NCBI GenBank assembly: GCA_945906815.1
Contig: CAMDRT010000004.1
Coordinates: forward strand, 1-64,000
Origin: Bordetella parapertussis
Lineage (GTDB): Bacteria; Pseudomonadota; Gammaproteobacteria; Burkholderiales; SG8-41
Reading direction: 5' to 3'
Length of the DNA: 64,000 bases
The translations under genes were made by a program, and so were the position numbers. Shown piece by piece: positions 43,574 to 51,677 of the stretch (within the stretch, counting starts at the first letter, position 1; every line of letters begins with the position of its first letter). The notes under the pieces are model-generated. The model was given only the letters and a program-made list of their open reading frames with translations. It made no database searches and was not told the origin of the DNA.

Positions 43574-44686
43574 ATGCGCGAAGGGCCGCTGTTCGATCCG
43601 GGGGATTTCATCATCGCCGATGGCATCGCCCATCTTTGCGCCGGCGGGGAGAGCGCCTGTCTGCATCGCCATGCCACCGCGTTTTCCCGCTATCTCCGTG
43701 ACAAGAGCAGCGGCATGGCCGGCCGGGTCACGCAGGAAGCGCAGATTGCCCGGGCCCGCGCCAGTCTCTCTTACTGCTGGGGAGTGGACGCAGCATCGAT
43801 CGGATTTGTCGGCAACGTCGCCGAGGGCGTGTCTATCGTCGCAGAAAGTCTCGACTGGCATGACGGAGACAATCTCGTTGTCGATGCCAACGAGTATCCG
43901 TCCGTCGTCGGACCGTTTCTGGCGCGCCGCAATCCGGGCGTGACCTTGCGGCAGGCAAGGGGAGTCGGGCCAGACCGCTACGCCGAATGCATCGACGCGC
44001 GCACACGCGTTATCGGTGTCAGTTACGTTTCGTACTTGACCGGAGAACGGCATGATCTTGCCGCGCTGCGCGCGCTCGCGGACAGCGTCGGCGCGCTGCT
44101 CGTCGTGGACTTCACCCAGGCGGCCGGTTATCTGCCAATCGAGGCTTCGGTCGCGGACTTCGCGTTCTCGGCCTGCTACAAATGGCTGCTTGGCGTCACC
44201 GGCGTTGCTGTCGCGTACTGGAACCGGGCGCGCCAGCCGGGGTGGTCGCCCGCTTCCGCGGGCTGGTACTCCTTCGAGCCTGGATCCCGTAGCTACGACA
44301 AGCCGCCATCGCTCCGGGACGATGCGCTGCGCTTCACCCGCGGCAATCCCGCGCACGCTTCGATCTACGTGCTGGCGGATGCGCTGGACTATCTCGCCGC
44401 CTGCGACGTGCGCGACGTTCAGGCGCACGTCCAGGGCATGACGACGGCGATGCTGGAGCAACTGAAAGCGCTGCGGATTCCAACGCTCACACCGGCCGAT
44501 CCGGCACGGCATGGTGCGAGCGTTTGCGTTTCATCGCCGCGCGCGCAAGCGATCGTCGAGCGAATCGCGCGGCGCGGGGTGCTGGCATGGAACGGCCAGG
44601 GACGCATCCGTTTCAGCTTCCACGGCTACAACTCGCGCCGGGACGTCGATCAGGCGATAGACGCGTTGAACGCGGAATGGGGTTGA
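43574..44686 (+). CDS. class V aminotransferase (cysteine-desulfurase fold)
   Basis: 370 residues, PLP enzyme. GFVGNVAEGVSIVAESL binds cofactor phosphate, VVDFTQAAGYLP has the PLP Asp/Gln, and SACYKWLLG holds the Schiff-base Lys. Without a conserved Cys loop a desulfurase role is not indicated; kynureninase- or isopenicillin-epimerase-like activity is possible. ATG 43574. It ends close to a duplicated tauD tail at 44701. Confidence 0.87.
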   Translation: MREGPLFDPGDFIIADGIAHLCAGGESACLHRHATAFSRYLRDKSSGMAGRVTQEAQIARARASLSYCWGVDAASIGFVGNVAEGVSIVAESLDWHDGDNLVVDANEYPSVVGPFLARRNPGVTLRQARGVGPDRYAECIDARTRVIGVSYVSYLTGERHDLAALRALADSVGALLVVDFTQAAGYLPIEASVADFAFSACYKWLLGVTGVAVAYWNRARQPGWSPASAGWYSFEPGSRSYDKPPSLRDDALRFTRGNPAHASIYVLADALDYLAACDVRDVQAHVQGMTTAMLEQLKALRIPTLTPADPARHGASVCVSSPRAQAIVERIARRGVLAWNGQGRIRFSFHGYNSRRDVDQAIDALNAEWG

Positions 44687-44700
44687 TCTGCTGGCGCGCT

Positions 44701-44755
44701 CGCCGTAGTCCGCTTTATACCGGCCGGTCGCCGCACATCTGCACGCGGTGCATGA
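44701..44755. repeat. duplicated 3' end of the tauD-type gene (fragment)
   Basis: 55 bases identical but for two to 47401-47455, which is the coding tail of the dioxygenase at 47415 (residues HRVQMCGDRPV and stop on minus). Here the rest of the gene is absent. The two copies lie exactly 2700 bases apart and bracket the CoA transferase and enolase genes. Confidence 0.9.
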
Positions 44756-44763
44756 CCACGAAC

Positions 44764-44858
44764 GTTGGGCTTCGCTGCGCTCAGCGCCAACCTACAAGAT
44801 CGGTTCCGGTCATACAAGGACATCAAATGTAGGTTGGCGCTGAGGAACGAAGCCCAAC
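44764..44858. repeat. inverted repeat of the GTAGGTTGGCGCTGAG family
   Basis: Arms 44764-44796 (GTTGGGCTTCGCTGCGCTCA...) and 44828-44858 (TGTAGGTTGGCGCTGAGGAA...) are complementary over ~30 bases, with a ~31-base loop. It is a common dispersed palindrome type in proteobacteria. It lies between the convergent aminotransferase and CoA-transferase genes. Confidence 0.8.
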
Positions 44859-44871
44859 ACCGCTAACTTCC

Positions 44872-46062
44872 TCAACCCCCGTAGCAGGCAACCACGCCTG
44901 AAGCGGTAAGCTTTTCGACGTCGGCGGCACCGTAGCCCATCTCGCCCAAAATCTCGCGGGTATGCTCGCCCAGGTGCGGCGCGTGAGCAAGACGATCGCC
45001 TGTCGCCGGCGGTCGCTGCCCGCAGAGGGTTGCCATGGGCACGCGGCCGAGCGTGTCGTTTTCGACCCAGCGCACCGCGTCGACCGCTTGCACTTGCGGG
45101 TCGGCGAAAAGGTCGTTGTAGGTATTGACCTTGGCTTTCAGGATGTCGATGCTCGAAAGCAGTTCCATCCATTCTTCGGAGGTCTTGGTCTCGAAGAGGG
45201 GCCGCAGCACGGCCATCAGTTCGTCGCGATGCTTGACGCGTGCACGCGCATCGGCATAGCGCGGATCCTCGAGCCACTCGTTCTTGCCGATCAGTTTGGC
45301 GAGGCGCCGAAAATGCTCGTCGCGCCGCGCATTGACGCTCATGAAACCGTCGCGGGTCTTGAACATGCCGACCGGCGCGCCGATGGGTTCGGCAGTCCCG
45401 CCCTGCAGATACGCTTCCATCATCGCCCCCTCCTGCAGGGCGAGCGCGGACTCCAGCAGGCTGGTTTCGAGGTAGGCGCCTCGGCCCTTCGTCGCCTTCT
45501 TGTAGAGCGCGGCCGCAACCGCCTGGAATGCGTAGAGGCCGGTCGAGAAGTCGATCGCCAGCATCTCGATGCGCTGCGGTACGCCCGTCGGGCCGCGATT
45601 GATCGACATCATCCCCGTATAGGCCTGCATCACCGAGTCCGTCGCCGGGTTATCGGCACGCGGCCCCTTCGGGCCGAAGCCCGTAACGTGGAGATAGATG
45701 AGCTCCGGGTTGGACTTCTTCACGCTCTCGTAGTCGAGCCCGAACTTGTCGATCTTGCCGACGCGATAGTTCTGGATGAGGACGTCGCATTCCCTGGCGA
45801 GCCGCTGGACGATCACGACGCCTTCAGCGGTCTTGAGATCCACAGAGAGCGAGCGCTTGGCGCGGTTGACGACGACCGAATGCGCCGTGTGATCGCCCTT
45901 GGGCCTGCCGAGTTGCCGGCTCCAGCAGCCTGAACCGGTCGGCTCGACCTTGATCACATCGGCACCGTTGCGCGCCAGGTGCATGCCGCAATAGGGGCCC
46001 GCCACACCCTGCGACAGATCGAGAACCTTTACGCCTTCGAAGGGCAGATCGTCCTGCGTCAT
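44872..46062 (-). CDS. CaiB/BaiF family CoA transferase (2)
   Basis: 396 residues, class III CoA transferase: FEGVKVLDLSQGVAGPYCGMHLARNG, GFGPKGPRADNPATDSVMQAYTGMMS, with the catalytic Asp expected in the TDSVMQAYTG region, and GRGAYLETSLLESA. ATG 46062 has AAAGGAG. Divergent from the enolase-superfamily gene (46189). Likely activates a carboxylic acid as the CoA thioester. Confidence 0.92.
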   Translation of the reverse strand: MTQDDLPFEGVKVLDLSQGVAGPYCGMHLARNGADVIKVEPTGSGCWSRQLGRPKGDHTAHSVVVNRAKRSLSVDLKTAEGVVIVQRLARECDVLIQNYRVGKIDKFGLDYESVKKSNPELIYLHVTGFGPKGPRADNPATDSVMQAYTGMMSINRGPTGVPQRIEMLAIDFSTGLYAFQAVAAALYKKATKGRGAYLETSLLESALALQEGAMMEAYLQGGTAEPIGAPVGMFKTRDGFMSVNARRDEHFRRLAKLIGKNEWLEDPRYADARARVKHRDELMAVLRPLFETKTSEEWMELLSSIDILKAKVNTYNDLFADPQVQAVDAVRWVENDTLGRVPMATLCGQRPPATGDRLAHAPHLGEHTREILGEMGYGAADVEKLTASGVVACYGG

Positions 46063-46188
46063 CGGTACGCTCCTTTTGCAAATGTTCGCCTCAGATCAGC
46101 GAATATTACATCGTTGCGCTGACCCTGCTATTGCTGGAAAATGCCCTGGAGTCTGCCAATGCTGATTCCACCATTCAGAGTAGAGACC

Positions 46189-47343
46189 ATGACCACGCAG
46201 ACACGACCCGACTATGATCGCCCCCTCTTCACGCTTCACAACGTATCCAGCACGCCCGTGATCATTGAAAGCATCGACCTCGTGCGCTGGAGAGACATCT
46301 ATTTCCTTCGTGCGCGGTCCAGGGACGGTGCGCAGGGACTGGTCTTGATCCACGAGGGGAGTCATTTCCTCACTGCAATGTTGAAGGAAAGGGTCCTGCC
46401 TTTTTTCGTGGGCCGCGATGCCCGCGACCTGGAAACGATGATCGATGAGATCTACGTTTACAAGTGGAACTACAAGTACGCCGGTTCAGCGTTCTGGACA
46501 ACAGTCGCCTGGGCCGAGGCAGCGCTCCTCGACCTCCTCGGCAAAGCCACCGGCAAACCCATCGGCGATCTGCTCGGTGGACGCAAGCGCGACCAGGTGC
46601 CGGTCTACGTCTCTAGCCTCATTCGCGAAACAACAGCGGAGGAAGAGGTCGAGTGGGTCGGACGGCGCATCGAGCAGACGAAGGCGAAGGCAGTGAAGCT
46701 GAAGATTGGCGGACGCCTCAGCAGGAACGCCGATGCTGCGCCCGGCCGTACCGAACGCCTGATAGCGCTTGCCCGGCAAGCGTGGGGCGGCGAAATGAAG
46801 ATCTACGTGGACGCCAACGGCTCCTACGACGCACGTTACGCCCTCGAAATCGCGAAGATACTGAAGGAGCACGACGTCTTGTTCTTCGAGGAGCCATGCC
46901 CGTTCGAAGACCTGGGCGAAACCAAAGCGGTCGCCGACGCTCTGGACATGCCTGTCGCCGGCGGCGAACAGGATGCCAGTCTGCCTCGCTTCGAGTACAT
47001 GGCGCGCAACCGCGTCGTGGATATCCTGCAGCCCGACATGCTCTACAACGGCGGCTTCATCCGCAACCACCGCACCAACGTCATCGCCAGGCACTACGGA
47101 CTGCCACTAACGCCGCACAGTCCTTACCTGGGTCCACGCCAGGCACTGACGACACACTTCTGCGCCACGCTGCCAGAGTTGCCCATCGAGATGGAGTATG
47201 CAGCCGCGCTGCCGAAGCATTCGATGGATTGGTACGGCCCGCAGATCGAGGTGAAGGATGGACTGGTTACGGTGCCTACGGGCCCAGGCCTAGGCATCGA
47301 GTTTGTACCCGAAGTCGTGACCGGGCTGCGGATTGTCGACTAG
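46189..47343 (+). CDS. enolase superfamily mandelate racemase/muconate-lactonizing-like enzyme
   Basis: 384 residues. Two-domain fold with KxK base (AVKLKIGG), metal ligands VDANGSYD, LFFEEPCPFED and VAGGEQD, so a Mg2+-enolate enzyme. The acidic ligands are complete. ATG 46189 after AGAGTAGAGAC. Sits between the CoA transferase and tauD, bracketed by duplicated tauD tails. Dehydratase or racemase of an acid sugar is likely. Confidence 0.88.
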   Translation: MTTQTRPDYDRPLFTLHNVSSTPVIIESIDLVRWRDIYFLRARSRDGAQGLVLIHEGSHFLTAMLKERVLPFFVGRDARDLETMIDEIYVYKWNYKYAGSAFWTTVAWAEAALLDLLGKATGKPIGDLLGGRKRDQVPVYVSSLIRETTAEEEVEWVGRRIEQTKAKAVKLKIGGRLSRNADAAPGRTERLIALARQAWGGEMKIYVDANGSYDARYALEIAKILKEHDVLFFEEPCPFEDLGETKAVADALDMPVAGGEQDASLPRFEYMARNRVVDILQPDMLYNGGFIRNHRTNVIARHYGLPLTPHSPYLGPRQALTTHFCATLPELPIEMEYAAALPKHSMDWYGPQIEVKDGLVTVPTGPGLGIEFVPEVVTGLRIVD

Positions 47344-47400
47344 GGAAACTTCGTCAGATCGCGCCCGCAGTGCAGTACTCCCCGAACTGTGGCCGGGTGA

Positions 47401-47455
47401 CGCCGTGGTCCGCTCTATACCGGCCGGTCGCCGCACATCTGCACGCGGTGCATGA
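47401..47455. repeat. tauD 3' end, parent copy of the 44701-44755 duplication
   Basis: The 55 bases contain the last ~13 codons of the dioxygenase on the minus strand plus 14 bases past its stop. Two differences from 44701-44755. Confidence 0.9.
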
Positions 47456-48296
47456 GGCGCGGAAACTTCCACACGTCATTGACCGCGATATGCAGGATGC
47501 AGCGGTTGTCCCAAACCGCGACCGAGCCGGTTTCCCAACGGAAGCGGCAGGTGAACTCGGGGCGCGTCGCGTGCTGCCAGAGGAACTCGAGCAGCGGCGC
47601 GCTCTCCTCGGCCGTCATCCCCGAAAAATGCTGTGTATAGGATCGGTTGACGAATAACGCCTTGCGGCCGGTTTCGGGATGCGTGCGCACGACCGGATGC
47701 TCGGATACGGTCTCGCGCCAATCCGCATCCTCGCGCACCTTGCTCGTGCGGTGCTTGTTGCGGGCGGCCTGCGGCCCCGCAACAGTGATGTCGCTATGCA
47801 CGGCGGTCAAGCGCGATACCAGCGCCTTCATGCCATCGGACAGCGTCTCATACGCGAGATACTGGTTGGCGAACAACGTATCGCCGCCGTAGGGCGGCAC
47901 GTCCACGCCATAGAGCACGGCGCCGCAGGGCGGTTCAGCCATGCATGTGGTGTCGGTGTGCCAGTCCTCGCCGACGATCTGCTTGTCGCCCGGCATGCGG
48001 CGGATACGCACGATGTCGGGATAAGGTCCTGCCGTCAGCAGATTGGGATGGCGGAACAACGGCGCGAAGCGGCGGCCGAAGGCAATCAGGGCGTCGTCAT
48101 CGAGCGCTTGGCCGCGAAAGAAGATGACCAGGTTCTCGGTCCAGGCACGTCGAATTTCGGCGCAGGTCGCGCCGTCGATAGGGCGGCTGATGTCGACGCC
48201 ACTGATCTCGGCACCCAGCGCGCCGGCGATCGGCGAGACGCAGATGCGCTCATAGTCGTTAGCAGAGGTCAGTGCGTGTGACAGCGTGCTGGACAT
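47415..48296 (-). CDS. TauD/TfdA family Fe(II)/2-oxoglutarate dioxygenase
   Basis: 293 residues. Facial triad HxD in EDWHTDTTC, distal His in CILHIAVND and 2-oxoglutarate Arg in FPRLMHRVQ; also SGVDISRPID and FFRGQALDDDALIAFGRRF. Hydroxylates an organic sulfonate, phenoxyacid or similar ligand. ATG 48296 has GAGGG upstream. A 3' duplicate of its tail lies 2.7 kb away, so this is the intact copy. Confidence 0.92.
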   Translation of the reverse strand: MSSTLSHALTSANDYERICVSPIAGALGAEISGVDISRPIDGATCAEIRRAWTENLVIFFRGQALDDDALIAFGRRFAPLFRHPNLLTAGPYPDIVRIRRMPGDKQIVGEDWHTDTTCMAEPPCGAVLYGVDVPPYGGDTLFANQYLAYETLSDGMKALVSRLTAVHSDITVAGPQAARNKHRTSKVREDADWRETVSEHPVVRTHPETGRKALFVNRSYTQHFSGMTAEESAPLLEFLWQHATRPEFTCRFRWETGSVAVWDNRCILHIAVNDVWKFPRLMHRVQMCGDRPV

Positions 48297-48329
48297 GGCT
48301 TGAGCCCTCGAATAGCGTGGCGACATTGC

Positions 48330-48463
48330 GGGCACCTCTAAAAATCCCCGCTTCGTCATTCCGGCGAAAGCCGGAATCCAGCAAAATCAACAACCTGGAC
48401 ACCGGCCCCCGGATCGGGGTCCGGGGCGTGCTTCGCCGGTGTGACGGATTTTTAGAGGTGCCC
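48330..48463. mobile_element. 134-bp MITE-like element with 18-bp perfect TIRs and TTGC flanks
   Basis: Terminal inverted repeats GGGCACCTCTAAAAATCC (48330-48347) and its exact complement (48446-48463). The element is flanked by TTGC on both sides (48326-48329, 48464-48467), which looks like a 4-bp target duplication. No transposase. Its interior carries a CCGGCGAAAGCCGGAAT palindrome related to those at 300-345 and 61115-61219. Confidence 0.8.
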
Positions 48464-48523
48464 TTGCTTCTATGATACGGCAACTTCGATTTATTGCAGA
48501 CCTCGGCAGCGAGCGGGATTGCG

Positions 48524-49549
48524 CTAGACGCCAGCGGCAGCGGCCGGTTGCCAGCCGAGCGCGGGCGCCACGACCTGGGCCATCAGCTCGATCGAGCGCA
48601 GGATGTAAGCATGCGGCGGATCGATCGAATGCACTTGCACGCTCCAGTCGGTCGCGCGCGCTAAAGCGCTGTCGGCCTGCAGCGAGGCGATGACCTCCTC
48701 GGGAACGCCGGTGTGGATGTCGAGCGCGGCGATGGCTTCCTCGACCGAGGCGCCCGCCGGCATGCGCCTGAGGCCGGCCCGCCTCGCGCCGTAGACGCGA
48801 AAGCCGGCTTCGCAGAAGCGCAGCGCCTCCTTGCGATCGTCGGCCACGAACACCGTGCGCGACGCCAGGATGCGCGGCTCCCGGCCTGGCGGCAACGCTT
48901 CCAGATAGGCGTCTATCAGCGGGTTCTGAATCTGGTCCAGCGTCAGTCGCCCCGGGCCCTGCTCGCGCGGCTGGTTGCGCGACAGCATCAGGCCATCGCC
49001 GGCGCGCCCGGCGCGCTGCGCGCCGTCCAGGTTGAAGGTCGCCTGCCAGATTCGGTCGGCCAGCCCGGGGTTCACCGGGTACAGACTATCCCCACCGGGC
49101 AGCGCGCGGCCGGCCCACGCATCGCGCATGAGATCGAGGTGATGGGCCATCAGGCTGTGACGCTCGTTGCTGTCCAGACCGAAGGCGGTGTACATGCTCA
49201 GGTTGCCACCGGGCGCCACGCCGACCTCCAGGCGCCCCCCCGACATGATATCGAGCACCGACGCATCTTCGGCCACCCGGATCGGCAGCTCCAGCGGCAG
49301 GGTGATGATGGCGGTCCCCAAGCGGATGCGCGAGGTTCGCGCGGCGACCTGCGCCAGGAAGATGAGGGGCGCCGGCAGGCCACCCTCGGGTTCATGGAAA
49401 TGGTGCTGGGCAACCCAAGCTGCATCGAAGCCCAACGCTTCCGCATGGACAATCTGCTCGGTGCCCAGGCGATAGCGCTCGGCCGGGGTCGCCTGATCGA
49501 GTAAGCGCGTGAAAAATCCCAGGCGCTGTCGTGGTTTTGCTGGCGGCAT
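48524..49549 (-). CDS. LLM-class flavin-dependent monooxygenase
   Basis: 341 residues, bacterial-luciferase fold. AEALGFDAAWVAQHHFHEPEGG, SRIRLGTAIITLPLELPIRVAED and GRLEVGVAPGG are the family landmarks for FMN/F420 binding. The cofactor cannot be told. ATG 49549. It is the last gene of the island, next to a Bug gene of the same strand. Confidence 0.9.
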   Translation of the reverse strand: MPPAKPRQRLGFFTRLLDQATPAERYRLGTEQIVHAEALGFDAAWVAQHHFHEPEGGLPAPLIFLAQVAARTSRIRLGTAIITLPLELPIRVAEDASVLDIMSGGRLEVGVAPGGNLSMYTAFGLDSNERHSLMAHHLDLMRDAWAGRALPGGDSLYPVNPGLADRIWQATFNLDGAQRAGRAGDGLMLSRNQPREQGPGRLTLDQIQNPLIDAYLEALPPGREPRILASRTVFVADDRKEALRFCEAGFRVYGARRAGLRRMPAGASVEEAIAALDIHTGVPEEVIASLQADSALARATDWSVQVHSIDPPHAYILRSIELMAQVVAPALGWQPAAAAGV

Positions 49550-49675
49550 GCGCTTATTTTCGCATACATGGTCAGCCGGCCGGGAAATGGCAAACCTGGA
49601 TCGCGATTTTCAACGCGCCGGCGCGTTTCTGTAATTCTCTATGCCACCGGCGCACCCTTTTGCGCTCATGCTGCG

Positions 49676-50659
49676 TCAATCGATCTTCGTCCCCGAATCC
49701 TTGATCGCCTTGGCCCACTTGGCGGTCTCGGCAACCATGTGGCGCCTGAACTCCTCGCGCGATTCGCTGGCCGGCACAAAGGCGAGCTGATTGAAATGTT
49801 CTTTGATCTCCGCTCTCTTGAGCACGGCAATCAATTCACGGTCGATTTTATCCAGCACCGCATCGGGCGTCTTCGCCGGCGCAAACACGCCGGACCAGCC
49901 GGCCACCGCGAACCCCGCATAGCCTGACTCGGCTATCGTCGGCAGTGCGGGCAGGAACGGCGAGCGCGCAGCACTCGACACCGCCAGGCCGCGCAGCCTG
50001 CCGGATTTGACGTGCGGCAGCACCGAGGTCATCGAATCGAACATCGCCGGCAGTTCGCCGCTCATCACCTGAATATTCGCATCGGCGCTACCGCGAAACG
50101 CCACATTGTTGCCGAGCCGGATGCCTGCTGCGCTCTGCAGCATTTCCGTGGTCAGGTGGTTGACCGTGCCGTTGCCGAACGACGCATAGTTGAGCTGCCC
50201 CGGCCGCGCTTTTGCGATAGCGATGAATTCCTGCACCGATTTTGCCGGCAAAGAGGGATGCACCACCAGCGTCTGTGTCACGATCACCAGCTTGGTGATC
50301 GGCGCGAAATCGCGCACCGGATCATACGGCAGTTTCGCATACAGCCCCGGGTTGATGGCGAGGGCGCCGGTGCCGTTCATCATCAGTGTGTAGCCATCCG
50401 GCGCGGCCTTCGCGGCAAGTTCGGTACCCAGGATCGCAGCAGCACCGGGCCGGTTTTCGATGATCACCTGCTGCCCCCATGCCTCGGTGAGCTTCTGCCC
50501 GATGAGCCGGGCCAGTACATCGGTTTGCGTGCCGGCGCCGAACGGCACGATCATGCGTATGGGCTTGGCCGGGTAGCTCTGCGCAGCAGCAGGCCCGGCT
50601 GCCACAGGGCTGCACGCTAAAATTAAAGATGCCAACGTAGTTTTGATAGCCGTGTTCAT
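49676..50659 (-). CDS. Bug family substrate-binding protein (6)
   Basis: 327 residues. Signal peptide ends AAAQ, then YPAKPIRMIVPFGAGTQTD (GAGT variant of the usual APGG), NRPGAAAILGTELAAKAAPDGYTLM, VAFRGSADANIQVMSGEL. ATG 50659 preceded by AGGTGG. Divergent from the LOG-family gene. The gap of 190 bases may hold both promoters. Confidence 0.92.
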   Translation of the reverse strand: MNTAIKTTLASLILACSPVAAGPAAAQSYPAKPIRMIVPFGAGTQTDVLARLIGQKLTEAWGQQVIIENRPGAAAILGTELAAKAAPDGYTLMMNGTGALAINPGLYAKLPYDPVRDFAPITKLVIVTQTLVVHPSLPAKSVQEFIAIAKARPGQLNYASFGNGTVNHLTTEMLQSAAGIRLGNNVAFRGSADANIQVMSGELPAMFDSMTSVLPHVKSGRLRGLAVSSAARSPFLPALPTIAESGYAGFAVAGWSGVFAPAKTPDAVLDKIDRELIAVLKRAEIKEHFNQLAFVPASESREEFRRHMVAETAKWAKAIKDSGTKID

Positions 50660-50849
50660 GTTCACCACCTTTCGATCAGAGTTTTCTGTGGGCCTGACAT
50701 GCGCAACCTGGATTGCACACACTCAATTTCGCGATGAGCATCGATCAACACGATAGTTGAATGGCCAAAAAATAAATAAAAACAAACACTTATACTACCT
50801 TCTGCTCTGCTATGATTTATTGATCTGCTGAACCCGCACAGGAATCCAC

Positions 50850-51665
50850 ATGACCAACGCCATACCCAAAGCCTACAGCAATGCAGCGTTTCTCAACAGC
50901 CGCGATGGACGCGCGTTGCGCATACTCGCCGAATACCTCGAACCGAAAAGCCGCTTTGACCGTGAGCATGTCGAGGACACCATCGTGTTCATGGGTTCCG
51001 CGCGTACACTGTCACGCGAGAACGCCGAAGCCGCGCTCAAAAAGGCGGAGGCTGATGGTAAATCAGGCGGCGACCTCACCACCGCGCAAATGGCACTCAA
51101 AATGTCGGTGTATTACGAGGCCGCGCACAGCCTCGCGTTGCGCCTGACGCAATGGTCCAAGGCGCTCGACAGCATCAAAAAACGCTTCGTGGTGTGTACC
51201 GGCGGTGGCCCCGGCATCATGGAGGCCGCGAACCGCGGCGCCTCCGCAGCGCGCGGCGTGAATGTGGGCCTTACCATCTCGCTGCCGATGGAGGAATTCG
51301 ACAACCCCTACATCACACGCGGGCTGGCGTTTCGCTTCCATTATTTTTTCATGCGCAAATTCTGGTTCTACTACCTCGCCAAAGCCGTGATCGTGTTCCC
51401 CGGCGGCTTTGGCACGCTCGACGAATTGTTTGAGCTACTCACGCTGGTGCAAACGCGCAAGCTGAAAAAGCCCATGCCCATAGTATTGTTCGGCACCGAG
51501 TATTGGAGCCAGGTCGTCGATTTCGACGCGCTGGTGCGCCACGGCATGATCAACGCCGCCGATGTGTCGCTGGTGCATCGCACCGACTCGGTGGATGACG
51601 CCTATGACTACGTCGTCAAGCATCTCACCCAGGATGCGCTCGCCATCCCGGGCCTGACGTTGTAA
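50850..51665 (+). CDS. LOG family (TIGR00730-like) nucleotide 5'-monophosphate phosphoribohydrolase
   Basis: 271 residues, Rossmann-like. The motif VCTGGGPGIMEAANRGA and VFPGGFGTLDELFE (PGGxGTxxE) are the hallmarks of cytokinin-type LOG enzymes and the lysine decarboxylase-mis-named family. Hydrolyses AMP/CMP-like nucleotides or is regulatory. ATG 50850 with AGGAAT upstream and TATACT/TATGAT boxes near 50791-50816. Convergent with the ThDP enzyme. Confidence 0.9.
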   Translation: MTNAIPKAYSNAAFLNSRDGRALRILAEYLEPKSRFDREHVEDTIVFMGSARTLSRENAEAALKKAEADGKSGGDLTTAQMALKMSVYYEAAHSLALRLTQWSKALDSIKKRFVVCTGGGPGIMEAANRGASAARGVNVGLTISLPMEEFDNPYITRGLAFRFHYFFMRKFWFYYLAKAVIVFPGGFGTLDELFELLTLVQTRKLKKPMPIVLFGTEYWSQVVDFDALVRHGMINAADVSLVHRTDSVDDAYDYVVKHLTQDALAIPGLTL

Positions 51666-51677
51666 TGCGCCCCCTGC

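Noticed and set aside
42809..44512. 567-residue minus-strand ORF opposite the DUF1080 and aminotransferase genes
   Set aside because: Spans two genes with recognisable families on plus; its composition is low-complexity Arg/Ala, typical of shadow frames.
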